From: Lysinibacillus boronitolerans JCM 21713 = 10a = NBRC 103108
Lineage (GTDB): Bacteria > Bacillota > Bacilli > Bacillales_A > Planococcaceae
Direction of reading: 5' to 3'
Assembly: GCF_000772935.1 (NCBI RefSeq)
Contig: NZ_JPVR01000080.1
Coordinates: 124,001 to 188,000, forward strand
DNA length: 64,000 nt
A model generated the notes under the pieces. That model did not search any database and was not told the origin of the DNA. It saw only the letters and a list, made by a program, of their open reading frames with translations. The position numbers were made by a program, and so were the translations under genes. This document shows positions 35,881-45,035 of this stretch, in pieces; within the stretch, counting starts at the first letter, position 1, and every line of letters begins with the position of its first letter.

Positions 35881-36612
35881 TTAATCAAGCTTTCCTGTTT
35901 CTGCTAACACACGTAGTTGCTTTACTTCATGCTTTGATAATTCACGGTATTCTCCTGGAGCAAGGCCAAATAAATCTAAGAAAGCAAAGCGTTCGCGTTT
36001 TAATTTGACAACGGGTGTTCCAATCGCTTCAAACATACGACGAACTTGACGATTGCGCCCTTCATGAATCGTGATTTCACAAATAGCTTTGCCCGCTTTT
36101 TCATCGAAAGATGTCATACTTACCTTAGCAGGTGCTGTCTTACCATCCTCTAATTTGATCCCTCGTTGAAGCTTTTTAAGCCCTTCAATTGTCGGCACAC
36201 CTTTGACACGAGCGATATAGGTTTTGTCAATTTTAAATTTCGGATGTGTCAACATATAGGAAAATTCTCCATCATTTGTCAATAGCAATAATCCAGATGT
36301 ATCATAATCAAGACGACCAACTGGGAAAATACGTTGCGGAATATGATGAAATAAATCTGTGACAGTTTTGCGTCCTTTATCATCTGTTACTGCAGAAATT
36401 GTTCCGCGTGGTTTGTAAAGTAAGAAATATACCTTATCTTCTTTTTCTAGTTTTACGCCTTCTACTTCAATTGTATCGGAATTAGATACCTTTGTTCCTA
36501 ACTCACGAATCACTACACCATTTACTTTAACTTTACCTTCTAAAATCAATTGCTCTGCCTTGCGCCTTGACGCAACGCCTGCATAGGCAATGACCTTTTG
36601 TAATCTTTCCAT
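35881..36612 (-). CDS. rluB: Ribosomal large subunit pseudouridine synthase B
   Basis: A 243-residue protein: an S4 RNA-binding domain (~1-60, ERLQKVIAYAGVASRRKAEQLI) and an RsuA-type catalytic domain with FPVGRLDYDTSGLLLLTNDG, where Asp in RLDYDTSG is the nucleophile. It modifies 23S rRNA at the peptidyl-transferase region. ATG 36612 has AGAGG upstream; GTG 36621 overlaps that site. Its place next to resA matches B. subtilis. Confidence 0.93.
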   Translation of the reverse strand: MERLQKVIAYAGVASRRKAEQLILEGKVKVNGVVIRELGTKVSNSDTIEVEGVKLEKEDKVYFLLYKPRGTISAVTDDKGRKTVTDLFHHIPQRIFPVGRLDYDTSGLLLLTNDGEFSYMLTHPKFKIDKTYIARVKGVPTIEGLKKLQRGIKLEDGKTAPAKVSMTSFDEKAGKAICEITIHEGRNRQVRRMFEAIGTPVVKLKRERFAFLDLFGLAPGEYRELSKHEVKQLRVLAETGKLD

Positions 36613-36913
36613 TTTTTTCACCTCTAGTTTTCTTTCACATTGACACGTTCGTCATCATTCGATTTCGATCCAATGAATAGGGTTATTTTTCCCGCTAATC
36701 TGTGAAAATTATGTCATACTTTTAGACATTATTAAAGAAAAACAAATTTCACATTTTTTATTTGAGTATTCCAAATAATTTCTCATTCGCTAATTTCTTA
36801 ACATTTGAACCGAGATTTTGTTTTGTTTACTAGCAGTATACTCATTTGGTAATCATGCGAATCGATTGTATAATGTTTATTTTGACAGAAAAAAAGCTAC
36901 CATTCGGCAGCTT
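36613..36913. other. Intergenic region upstream of rluB
   Basis: About 300 AT-rich bases. Apart from the hairpin at its left end I see nothing that can be named. Confidence 0.4.
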
Positions 36914-36919
36914 TTATTT
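36893..36919 (-). terminator. Terminator of the PH-like membrane protein gene
   Basis: AAAGCTGCC and GGTAGCTTT pair around GAAT on the minus strand, followed by a T-run; it overlaps the stop codon. Confidence 0.75.
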
Positions 36920-37486
36920 GTATACATTTTCAATTGTTTGGCCACGTTGCTTTAACTCATTGGCTATATAGTTTTTAGCCAGCATCATGTTGCCTGCCAA
37001 AGGTTCCTCAATTGTTGAACCGTCTTGAAATGTAAAAACCAGATGATCAGGCTTTGTCACTCCACTTTTTTCTAGATTAACCTGCTCAACTTTCACTATT
37101 TCTTCCCACTCGACAAAATTTACTTTTAAACTAAAAAATGGATTCATATGAATACCTCTCGAATCTATCCATTTATAAGTATTAAAGCTTAATGCGATGA
37201 AACCTAAGGCAATTAATAAGGAAGCAGACACTAGACCACGTTGAATATTCTTTCTTTTTTTCGTTTTAGGTATGATCAAATAATTGATTAGTAGTACGAG
37301 GGCCATGACAAATAAAGAGACCATAAAGATAATATAAGCATTAAAATAAGGTGCAAAATAATAAAATTCTTTTGGTCGATATAGCATCTCTTGAATTGGA
37401 TATAGTAGAATGACAGGGACAATTAAACTTGAAAAGAATAAGACAATTATTAGTCCAAATTGAATTTGTCTACCTTTACTTTCCAT
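36914..37486 (-). CDS. Unrecognised membrane protein with PH-like C-terminal region
   Basis: A 190-residue protein. Three hydrophobic segments (~8-28, ~45-67, ~82-102) precede a soluble ~85-residue tail. The tail begins KWIDSRGIHMNPFFSLKVNFVEWEEIVKVE and continues FTFQDGSTIEE, a pattern common in bacterial PH-domain proteins. No function is recognised. ATG 37486 has GAGGAATGC upstream; the frame extends to 37549. It occupies the slot between dacB and rluB where B. subtilis has spmA-spmB. Confidence 0.6.
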   Translation of the reverse strand: MESKGRQIQFGLIIVLFFSSLIVPVILLYPIQEMLYRPKEFYYFAPYFNAYIIFMVSLFVMALVLLINYLIIPKTKKRKNIQRGLVSASLLIALGFIALSFNTYKWIDSRGIHMNPFFSLKVNFVEWEEIVKVEQVNLEKSGVTKPDHLVFTFQDGSTIEEPLAGNMMLAKNYIANELKQRGQTIENVYK

Positions 37487-37604
37487 AGAAGCATTCCTCA
37501 ATTTCCTCACCCCTTTTTCGAAAATTAAGAATTCTATCTTCATTATCATTCTACCAAATTTAACACTAATTAATCAAATAATGTAAAAAATCAGCAAATC
37601 GTTT

Positions 37605-38675
37605 TTAACGATCCGCTGATTCAACTTTTACTGGCGTTGCATAAATACGTTCTTCCCCTAAAAAGATCGACAGGACTGCTTCTTGACGTTTCCTTGAAAC
37701 ATGTAATACTTGCCTCACTTGTTCTTTTTCCTCTTTATTTAATTGTAGTCGAATAGGCTCTTGTAAACGAATAGCCAACTTTTTATTGACATTGTATTTA
37801 CCCTTCTTCACTACTGTTTCAAGACTATAATCTTGCCATACTTTATTGGATAAGCCTCGATGTACATTCCAATCATCTGATTCATTTAATGTGACGACAA
37901 TGCAGGTTTGCCCATCCTTTTGAAAGGCCGTTGCAAGTGTTCGTCCAGCAACTTTAGTAAAGCCTGTTTTTCCAGCAAATGCAGTACCAGTGGCGGACTT
38001 TAAGGAACTAACAGGCTGCTCTGTCTCATCATCTATATCTGCTGCTATTCCTGAACCTTCTCTTAATAGACGGTGTTTATTTTCCCATAGCATTCCGTTT
38101 ACTGTATTTGCCCGATAAAGTACCGTTGAAGCAATTTTCTCAAATGTTTTATTTTGCAAAGCAAGTCTTAACATCTCAGCAGTATCTCTTGCAGACGATA
38201 AATGCTCATCATGATGAAGACCAGAAGGATTCATAAAGACGGTATTAGTAAGACCTGCAATAACGGCTCTTTCATTCATTAATTTGACAAAGCCCTCGAC
38301 AGATCCCCCTACATGTTCGGCTAAAGCTGTTGCAGCATCATTGCCTGAACGTAGCATTAAGCCATACAATAACGTTTCAACTGTCACCGTTTCACCAGCC
38401 TGTAAGTAAATAGAACTCCCCTCAGCCATAGCAGCCTTCGGAGATATGACGACTTCTTCCTGCAAGTCACTATTTTCAATTGCCACAAGTGCTGTCCAAA
38501 TTTTCGTTAGACTAGCAATAGGTAATCGTTCATCGCTATTGGACCCTATTAAAATCCGTCCTGTATCGCCATCTAAGACAGCATAGCCGCTTCCTCCTCT
38601 TGCTAAACTAGTTTGAGGAAGCATGGCCATTAACACAATAATCATGATCAGTGTTAAACGAAATAACCGAAGCAA
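37605..38675 (-). CDS. dacB: D-alanyl-D-alanine carboxypeptidase, DacB/DacF type
   Basis: A 356-residue penicillin-binding protein of class 5 type. It has a signal peptide (cleavage near SLA-RG), the active serine in ASLTK, SGN in LRSGNDAATALAEH and KTG in AGKTGFTK. It trims the pentapeptide of peptidoglycan; by position, next to scpB and before rluB, it corresponds to sporulation DacB. There is no long C-terminal amphipathic anchor, but a beta-rich extension (~265-356) is present. DacF is the alternative, since dacF is missing from the spoIIA locus here. Confidence 0.82.
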   Translation of the reverse strand: MLRLFRLTLIMIIVLMAMLPQTSLARGGSGYAVLDGDTGRILIGSNSDERLPIASLTKIWTALVAIENSDLQEEVVISPKAAMAEGSSIYLQAGETVTVETLLYGLMLRSGNDAATALAEHVGGSVEGFVKLMNERAVIAGLTNTVFMNPSGLHHDEHLSSARDTAEMLRLALQNKTFEKIASTVLYRANTVNGMLWENKHRLLREGSGIAADIDDETEQPVSSLKSATGTAFAGKTGFTKVAGRTLATAFQKDGQTCIVVTLNESDDWNVHRGLSNKVWQDYSLETVVKKGKYNVNKKLAIRLQEPIRLQLNKEEKEQVRQVLHVSRKRQEAVLSIFLGEERIYATPVKVESADR

Positions 38676-38752
38676 CGAGCCACTCCTTATTCAATGTGAT
38701 AGGAATTTATAGATTTATATTTATGTTGAAGGCAACGCATTATACCTAACCA

Positions 38753-39346
38753 TTATTTTGCCCCGCTAAATGTCTCTTGGAATTTTGTCATAAATAAATC
38801 TGTTTCTTGTTCTGTTTCAGCAAGGTCCTCTTCAGGTAGAGGAGGCATTTCTTCTATACTATTTAAGCCAAAATAATGTAAAAATTCTTTTGTTGTTCCA
38901 TATAAGATGGCACGTCCAGTCCCTTCTGACCGACCTACCTCTTTAATTAATCCTCGTGAAACTAACGTCTGGATTGGGCGTTCACACTTGACACCGCGCA
39001 AATCTTCTATCGCTACACGTGTAATGGGCTGTTTGTATGCCACTATTGCCAACACTTCGAGGGAGGCTTGAGATAAGGATTGTGCCGTTGGATTTTCTAC
39101 TAATCTTTGAATCGTATCGGCAAACTCAGATTTTGTAATGAGCTGATAGACGCCTGCAATTTCTTTCACCGTAATTCCTCTTGCTAAATCTTCTTCATAG
39201 GCTTCTCTCAATGTATTCATTGTTTGAAGGATCAGCTCTTCCTGTTCTCCTAAAAGTTGTGAGAGTTGTTTAATCGTTAAGCCATCATCTCCCACAACAA
39301 ACAATAAGGCTTCAATTTTACTCTGTAACATCAATGTTTTCGTCAT
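38753..39346 (-). CDS. scpB: Segregation and condensation protein B
   Basis: A 197-residue protein made of two winged helices (KIEALLFVVGDDGLTIKQLS and LEVLAIVAYKQPITRVAIEDLRGVKC), with an acidic tail. It forms the condensin complex with ScpA and Smc. The ATG at 39346 follows GGAGG and overlaps scpA by 29 bases, implying coupled translation. Gene order scpA-scpB matches Bacillales generally. Confidence 0.95.
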   Translation of the reverse strand: MTKTLMLQSKIEALLFVVGDDGLTIKQLSQLLGEQEELILQTMNTLREAYEEDLARGITVKEIAGVYQLITKSEFADTIQRLVENPTAQSLSQASLEVLAIVAYKQPITRVAIEDLRGVKCERPIQTLVSRGLIKEVGRSEGTGRAILYGTTKEFLHYFGLNSIEEMPPLPEEDLAETEQETDLFMTKFQETFSGAK

Positions 39347-40097
39347 CTTCCCATTCCTCCTTCTGTAAGGTAACCATTAATTCTTCAAAGTTACCATCTT
39401 GCTCTACGATGACGACCTGACGCTTCATCAGTTCAAGAAGGGATACAAACGTTAGAATAAGTGTTGGCTTATCTTCATAGGGAAAAAGCTCGAAAAACGA
39501 TGCACGTCCACCTGTTAATCGTAAAGAATCCACAACAGAACGCATTTGATCTTTTACTGATCGTTCCTGCCTTGCTACAGTTGTTTTTAATGGTTTCTTT
39601 AATTTTTTGCGACGCATCAATTTTTGAAATGCTCCAAGCATATCATAGATATTCACATTCAAATCAAATAAAGCCATCTGTTCTTCTGAGGCTAATCCTG
39701 TTAAATCAGCAGGTGGCCTCGTAAATACCTGAGCTCGGTCTGTTTCAAGCTCTTGCAAATTACTTGCTGCTTCCTTGTACTTTTTATATTCGATTAAGCG
39801 TTGCACCAATTCTTCACGAGGGTCAGGGCCGTCCACTTCTAATTCTGCGTCCTCCATCTCTCCTTCGTGAATTGGCAATAACATGCGGCTTTTAATTGCC
39901 AGCAACGTTGCTGCCATTACTAAATATTCACTTGCTTCATTTAACTCCAGTACTTGCATTGCATGTATATGGTCGATATATTGTTGTGTAATTTCAGCCA
40001 TTGGGATATCATAGATATCAATTTCCAATCTGTGAATTAAATGCAATAATAAATCAAGAGGCCCTGAAAAGGCTTCTAATTTTACTTCATAAGACAT
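39318..40097 (-). CDS. scpA: Segregation and condensation protein A
   Basis: A 259-residue kleisin. The N-terminal EAFSGPLDLLLHLIHRLEIDIYDIPMAEITQQY is highly conserved; the C-terminal winged helix (RASFFELFP to ILTFVSLLELMKRQ) contacts the Smc head. It is divergent from ypuF with a 55-base gap, as in B. subtilis. Confidence 0.96.
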   Translation of the reverse strand: MSYEVKLEAFSGPLDLLLHLIHRLEIDIYDIPMAEITQQYIDHIHAMQVLELNEASEYLVMAATLLAIKSRMLLPIHEGEMEDAELEVDGPDPREELVQRLIEYKKYKEAASNLQELETDRAQVFTRPPADLTGLASEEQMALFDLNVNIYDMLGAFQKLMRRKKLKKPLKTTVARQERSVKDQMRSVVDSLRLTGGRASFFELFPYEDKPTLILTFVSLLELMKRQVVIVEQDGNFEELMVTLQKEEWEDDENIDVTE

Positions 40098-40152
40098 TAT
40101 TTTACCACCCTGAGATTCTATGTTCTTTTAGTATAGTGGAAAGGAGTCCAAA

Positions 40153-40659
40153 ATGCATCCACAGCATCATACTTTATTTATAGATTACTGTGCTTATTTT
40201 AATGGCAATCAAGATTTTTTTGAATGCCATGAAGTGCTAGAGGAATATTGGAAGGAAATTGCTCCTGGTGATAAAACGCATCCGCTTGTCGGCTATGTAC
40301 AGCTGGCAACAGGCTTCTATCATTGGCGACGTGGTAACAATACTGGTGCTAAACGAATTTTAGAAAAAGCACTTCATAATTTTCAAGTAAATGAAGGGCA
40401 TGTTTTTTTCCAAGAAATTGATTATCCTGAACTCCTAACACAAATAGCAAAAGCTATCACTTTGATTAAAACGGGCAAGTCCTTTCAAACTTTCCAGCTC
40501 CCTCTCTCACCTCACTTGCTGGATTTAGCGCTAGCACGTATAAAGCTTTTGCCATCAAGTAGCTCAAATTATCTTCTTCATAAACATATGCTTCGAGATC
40601 GCTCACATATTCTTGCAGAGCGACAAGAAAGCAAACAAAGAAAAAGCAGACGTTGTTAA
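40153..40659 (+). CDS. ypuF: DUF309 protein YpuF-like
   Basis: A 168-residue protein. FFECHEVLEEYWKEI and VGYVQLATGFYHWRRGNNTGAKRILEKAL are the DUF309 signature, with a His-Glu pair that could bind metal. Function unknown. GGAGT precedes the ATG. Its 3' end overlaps the convergent ribT by 4 bases. In B. subtilis the same gene lies between ribT and scpA. Confidence 0.88.
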   Translation: MHPQHHTLFIDYCAYFNGNQDFFECHEVLEEYWKEIAPGDKTHPLVGYVQLATGFYHWRRGNNTGAKRILEKALHNFQVNEGHVFFQEIDYPELLTQIAKAITLIKTGKSFQTFQLPLSPHLLDLALARIKLLPSSSSNYLLHKHMLRDRSHILAERQESKQRKSRRC

Positions 40660-41027
40660 TCGTCTGCTTTTTCATCGATACAATGAATACATTTTTGAAC
40701 AAAACTGCGTGTTTCATCTGTAGCACGCACACTTTCATATTGGCCAATTTCTGCCACTTCTTGAAGCATCTCAGTTGCTACTCCCTCTCCCCTATAGGAA
40801 GGGATCACCGACACGTGCTGGATTGTGGCTATATTATGCTCATCAACAACAAGCCCTACAATGCCAACATATTCATCATTCTTTTTCCATAAGTATAAAA
40901 CCCAATTATCGTCATTTTCATAGGAGTGGATGGTTTCTGTAAGCTTTTTTACGTCTTTTTCGTTAGGCATAAATGAAAGTAGCCCCATTGCTATTTTCTC
41001 TAAAGCTTTTTTATATCGAATTAACAT
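40656..41027 (-). CDS. ribT: Riboflavin-operon-associated N-acetyltransferase RibT
   Basis: A 123-residue GNAT protein. MLIRYKKALEKIAMGLLSFMP is the characteristic RibT start, and VSVIPSYRGEGVATEMLQ the acetyl-CoA loop. In B. subtilis ribT is the last gene of the ribDEAHT operon. Here only ribT remains next to ypuF and scpA; no other rib gene precedes it. Its substrate is unknown. Confidence 0.88.
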   Translation of the reverse strand: MLIRYKKALEKIAMGLLSFMPNEKDVKKLTETIHSYENDDNWVLYLWKKNDEYVGIVGLVVDEHNIATIQHVSVIPSYRGEGVATEMLQEVAEIGQYESVRATDETRSFVQKCIHCIDEKADD

Positions 41028-41113
41028 ATTTGTCTATTCCCTCTTTTTCTAGCTGTACATAATCTTTGACTATCCTACACGATTTGTACTTTTACCGCAA
41101 GCCAATTTCTGTC

Positions 41114-41224
41114 TTACGAACCAGGTCCGAGAATACCTTTCGACGCCAACACCCAATAGACTACGCCCCATAATAAAATAAATGTTGTAATGGACGCTAG
41201 TAATACCCACTTATTTTTCCTCAA
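41114..41224 (-). CDS. Small single-pass membrane protein downstream of lysA
   Basis: A 36-residue open frame starting with TTG two bases after the lysA stop. GGGTGAG lies at the right distance upstream of it. The product has a positively charged start (RKNKW), one hydrophobic helix with several Trp (VLLASITTFILLWGVVYWVL) and a short ASKGILGPGS end. Composition, ribosome site and position support a real gene, but codon evidence is thin at this length. Function unknown. Confidence 0.5.
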   Translation of the reverse strand: MRKNKWVLLASITTFILLWGVVYWVLASKGILGPGS

Positions 41225-41226
41225 AT

Positions 41227-42546
41227 TTACTCACCCTTTTTTAAAGTTAGCGGGAGATCGTTTTGCACAATATCTTCATAACTTTCGCGGCGAATAGCTA
41301 GTTGATGCTGTCCATCCTCTACAAAAACAACTGCAGGTCTTGGCACACGATTATAGTTACTAGCCATCGAATACCCATACGCACCTGTACAGAAGATGGC
41401 TAACACATCACCTGAAGCAGCATCTTGTAGTTTAGCATCAATAATTAATTTATCGCCAGATTCACATAATTTACCAGCAACTGTATAGAGTTCATCTTTC
41501 GGCTCGTTCGCCTTACTTGCGATGATTGCCTCATATTTAGCGTCGTATAATGCGGGACGGATATTATCACTCATACCGCCATCAACAGCAATATATTTTC
41601 GCACATCTGGCACTGTTTTTTGTGAACCGATTGTATAAAGAGATGTTCCTGCATCACCTACAAGTGATCGACCTGGTTCAATCCAAATTTCCGGCATCTT
41701 CAGTCCAAGAACAGTTGCTTTATTTTTGACAACTGTAATCATATCCTCTACATATACTTGTGGTTCAAGCGGTGCATCTTCTTCAGTATAACGAATACCA
41801 AAGCCCCCACCTAAGTTTAACACAGTACATGTAAATCCGTGAGTCTTGTTCCAATCAGAAATTTTGTCAATCAATTTTTCTCCAGCCAAGCCAAAACCAG
41901 CAGTATCAAAAATTTGTGAGCCAATATGGCAATGTAAGCCAAGTAGCTCTAGGAATTCATGGTTAAATGTCTGTTGGAATGCTTCATCTGCTTGACCATT
42001 GTTTAAGTCAAAGCCGAATTTTGAATCTGCTTGACCTGTCGTGATGAAATCATGCGTATGTGCTTCAACACCTGGTGTAACACGTAATAATATACGCATT
42101 TTTTGCTGACGGCGCTCCGAAATATCTTTCAAAAGCTGTATTTCATAGAAATTATCTACAACAATACATCCAATCTTGGAGTCAAAAGCTAGCTCTATTT
42201 CTGCATTGCTTTTATTGTTACCATGAAAATGAATGCGCTCTGCAGGGAAACCTGCCTTTAATGCAGTAAATAATTCTCCACCAGATACAACATCCAATGA
42301 TAAATTTTCTTCTGCTGCTAATTGATACACCGCTACACATGCAAATGCTTTTGAAGCATAAGCTACTTCTGCTTTTACGCCTAGTTTTTTAAACGTATCG
42401 ATAAAGCTACGCGCACGCTTACGAATAAGTGCAGTATCATACACGAAAAGTGGTGTACCATACTCTTTTGCTAGCTCTAGTGTGTCTACCTGTCCAATTG
42501 TTAAATGACCATTTTCAGAAATCGCTTGTGTTCCATATAAATGCAT
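41227..42546 (-). CDS. lysA: Diaminopimelate decarboxylase
   Basis: A 439-residue PLP enzyme catalysing the last step of lysine synthesis from meso-diaminopimelate. AYASKAFAC carries the PLP lysine, GLHCHIGSQ and NLGGGFGIRY bind phosphate, and CESGD is the active-site Cys region from the partner subunit. ATG 42546 has GGGAG 8 bases upstream and gives the family length; the frame reaches 42576. It follows spoVAF as in B. subtilis but with a separate 220-base gap. Confidence 0.95.
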   Translation of the reverse strand: MHLYGTQAISENGHLTIGQVDTLELAKEYGTPLFVYDTALIRKRARSFIDTFKKLGVKAEVAYASKAFACVAVYQLAAEENLSLDVVSGGELFTALKAGFPAERIHFHGNNKSNAEIELAFDSKIGCIVVDNFYEIQLLKDISERRQQKMRILLRVTPGVEAHTHDFITTGQADSKFGFDLNNGQADEAFQQTFNHEFLELLGLHCHIGSQIFDTAGFGLAGEKLIDKISDWNKTHGFTCTVLNLGGGFGIRYTEEDAPLEPQVYVEDMITVVKNKATVLGLKMPEIWIEPGRSLVGDAGTSLYTIGSQKTVPDVRKYIAVDGGMSDNIRPALYDAKYEAIIASKANEPKDELYTVAGKLCESGDKLIIDAKLQDAASGDVLAIFCTGAYGYSMASNYNRVPRPAVVFVEDGQHQLAIRRESYEDIVQNDLPLTLKKGE

Positions 42547-42769
42547 GTGCATCTCTCCCTTTTCACATCGTTCCATCTTGTTATTTTTACGGCTTGATAG
42601 GGGATTGTTCTTTACTGTTTAGAGCCATCCCATCTAGAAATTATTTCCATCAAATATAAAAAAACAAATATATAGTACTTGCTTTTTCTTGAATGAAAAT
42701 AATTTTTGCAAAAATCACAAAATACTATATGTGAACTTTATCACATGAAAAAAACGAGTGCAACGGCTC

Positions 42770-44218
42770 CTATGATCTTTTTCGCTGTTTGGAAGCGACT
42801 ACATAAGGTCTTAGTGCGTCCGAAGTCATTGGGAAACGAATGATGACACGAAGCATCGCTGTTGGAAAGAATGGAACAAGCGGCCATAAATAAGGTGCCT
42901 GCATTGGTCGCAATGAACATAAATACGTAAACAATAAAAATAAACCAATAAATAACCCATTGACACCCCAGAGACCCGTCATTAGAAGTAACAGTAACCT
43001 AAAAATTTTAATGGAGATACTGAGCTCATAGGATGGAATAATGAAAATAAGAATGGCTGCAACTGCTGTATAGAGGACCACCTCTGATGAGAATAATCCA
43101 ACATCAATTGCAATTTGACCAATGATTACCCCCGCAACCAATCCCATCGCTGTGGATAATGGTGACGGAGTATGAATGGCGGCCATCCTCAAAAATTCAA
43201 TGCCAATATCTGCAATCAAAATTTGTAGTAATAAAGGTACATGCGATTTCTCCTCCGTACCTAAAAAGGAGAGGGCATCTGGAAGTAGGGATTCATTCGT
43301 TGCAAATACATACCACAACGGCAATAAAAGTAAACCCATAACAGAGCCAAAATATCGCATAAAACGTACAAACGTCCCTACTGTAGGTGCCTGACGATAT
43401 TCCTCTGCATGCTGTAATAAATGAAACACCGTAACAGGCACTAAAATAACGGATGGAGAAGTGTCGACTAATATAGCTATATGCCCTTCAAGTAGATGAG
43501 CTGCAGCAATATCGGGCCTCTCCGTATAACGTACAAATGGCACTGGGTGGAACTTTTGTTTAAAAAGCCATTCTTCTAATGATTTATCAGCCATCGTCAA
43601 GCCATCATGATTGATTTGTCCAAGACGCTGTCGTAAACTTTCGAGCATATCTTCATTGGCAACATCCTTCATAAACGCGATCGCCACGTCGGTTTGACCG
43701 ATTTTGGATATTTTATGTAGCTCGAAACGTAAATTACTATTGCGAATTCGTCTACGTATTAAAGCCGTATTTTGAGAAATTCCTTCTGTAAAGCCATCCC
43801 TTGAGCCACGAATAACTTTTTCATTATCTGGCTCTTCAGGAGAACGTCCTGGATAGTTTCTAAGCTCTGCAACATAGCAATAGCCACTTTTAGTAATAAA
43901 GGTGACTTGTCCACTCAAAATGGATAGTAAATAGGCCTTACGCTCTGTTTCCTCTGAACGTCCATGGAAATTAAAATAGGACTCAAAATATTCCTTCTCA
44001 TCCTCTACATCAATCTCAATGTCCTCATCTGGAAGCATGCTAGACAGTAATTGTGTTAAAGCTTCTCCATCTACAAGCCCACTAATATATGCACAAAGGA
44101 CCGGCAAATCCTTGACAAATAAGTGTTTAATACCAACGTCAAACGATTCGCCGTCACCAAATTGTTCTATAAGAAAATCTTCGGCTTCTTCTAAGCTGTT
44201 AAATAATTTATTTGTCAT
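42770..44218 (-). CDS. spoVAF: Stage V sporulation protein AF (GerA-family)
   Basis: A 482-residue protein with a ~290-residue N-terminal soluble region (ALIRRRIRNSNLRFELHKIS, then VDTSPSVILVPVTVFHLLQ) and four to five C-terminal helices, as in GerA-type A subunits. LRFELHKISKIGQTDVAIAFMKDVAN is a family signature. It is expressed in the forespore and works with the SpoVA channel for dipicolinic acid. It directly follows sigF by 15 bases; spoVAA to spoVAE are absent between them. Confidence 0.92.
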   Translation of the reverse strand: MTNKLFNSLEEAEDFLIEQFGDGESFDVGIKHLFVKDLPVLCAYISGLVDGEALTQLLSSMLPDEDIEIDVEDEKEYFESYFNFHGRSEETERKAYLLSILSGQVTFITKSGYCYVAELRNYPGRSPEEPDNEKVIRGSRDGFTEGISQNTALIRRRIRNSNLRFELHKISKIGQTDVAIAFMKDVANEDMLESLRQRLGQINHDGLTMADKSLEEWLFKQKFHPVPFVRYTERPDIAAAHLLEGHIAILVDTSPSVILVPVTVFHLLQHAEEYRQAPTVGTFVRFMRYFGSVMGLLLLPLWYVFATNESLLPDALSFLGTEEKSHVPLLLQILIADIGIEFLRMAAIHTPSPLSTAMGLVAGVIIGQIAIDVGLFSSEVVLYTAVAAILIFIIPSYELSISIKIFRLLLLLMTGLWGVNGLFIGLFLLFTYLCSLRPMQAPYLWPLVPFFPTAMLRVIIRFPMTSDALRPYVVASKQRKRS

Positions 44219-44233
44219 GCTGTCACCATTTTC

Positions 44234-45025
44234 TTAGATGTCTTTTTTTATTACTTCCTGCTCCACTGTTGCGCTTGTTGCCATCCAACTTTTCAGCTGG
44301 GCAAGGATTTTTTTCTCTAATCGGGATACTTGTACCTGCGATATACCTAACCTATTTGCAATTTCAGTTTGCGTGCAATCTGAAAAATAGCGAAGATATA
44401 TGATAGACTGTTCTCTTGGCTCAAGTCTCGTTAGTACTTCTTTCAACGGGATATAGTCAAAGGGTTGCTCCGATTTTTCATCCTTCATTTGATCCATTAG
44501 TGTAATGGAATCCCCCTCACTCTCATACAATTGCTCATGAAGAGAGGCTGGGTCTCTCAATGCATCGGATGCGGTAACAATTTCCTCTGTTGTCACACCA
44601 AGCACCTGAGCAAGCTCTTGAATGGTTGGTGGATGTTCGTTCTTTTTAATAAATTCATCTGTAGCATGGCGGATTTTAAAATTGAGCTCACGAATAGAGC
44701 GGCTCACCTTCACCATGCCATCATCCCTTAAAAAGCGTTGAATTTCTCCAATGATCATCGGTACGGCATAGGTTGAAAATTTCACATCATAGGTTAAATC
44801 GAATTTATCCACAGATTTCATGAGCCCAATGCAGCCAATCTGGAATAAATCCTCAAGCTCAACACCTCTCGTTGTAAAACGTTGAACAATGGACCACACA
44901 AGTCTCGTATTGCCTTCTACCATTCGTTTACGAGCCTCATGATCGCCCTGCTGTGCACGTGCAATTAAATCACGCATTTCCTCCTGAGACAATAGCTTAT
45001 CGGACGACTGTTCTAACGGCTTCAC
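44234..45025 (-). CDS. sigF: Forespore RNA polymerase sigma factor SigF
   Basis: A 263-residue sigma factor. Region 2 is LVWSIVQRFTTRGVELEDLFQIGCIGLMKSVDKFD with KFSTYAVPMIIGEIQRFLRDDG; region 4 is LEPREQSIIYLRYFSDCTQTEIANRLGISQVQVSRLE. It directs the first forespore-specific genes and is held by SpoIIAB. The GTG start lies after GTGAGG. It is third gene of the spoIIA operon. Confidence 0.96.
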   Translation of the reverse strand: MKPLEQSSDKLLSQEEMRDLIARAQQGDHEARKRMVEGNTRLVWSIVQRFTTRGVELEDLFQIGCIGLMKSVDKFDLTYDVKFSTYAVPMIIGEIQRFLRDDGMVKVSRSIRELNFKIRHATDEFIKKNEHPPTIQELAQVLGVTTEEIVTASDALRDPASLHEQLYESEGDSITLMDQMKDEKSEQPFDYIPLKEVLTRLEPREQSIIYLRYFSDCTQTEIANRLGISQVQVSRLEKKILAQLKSWMATSATVEQEVIKKDI

Positions 45026-45035
45026 GGGCTTAACC

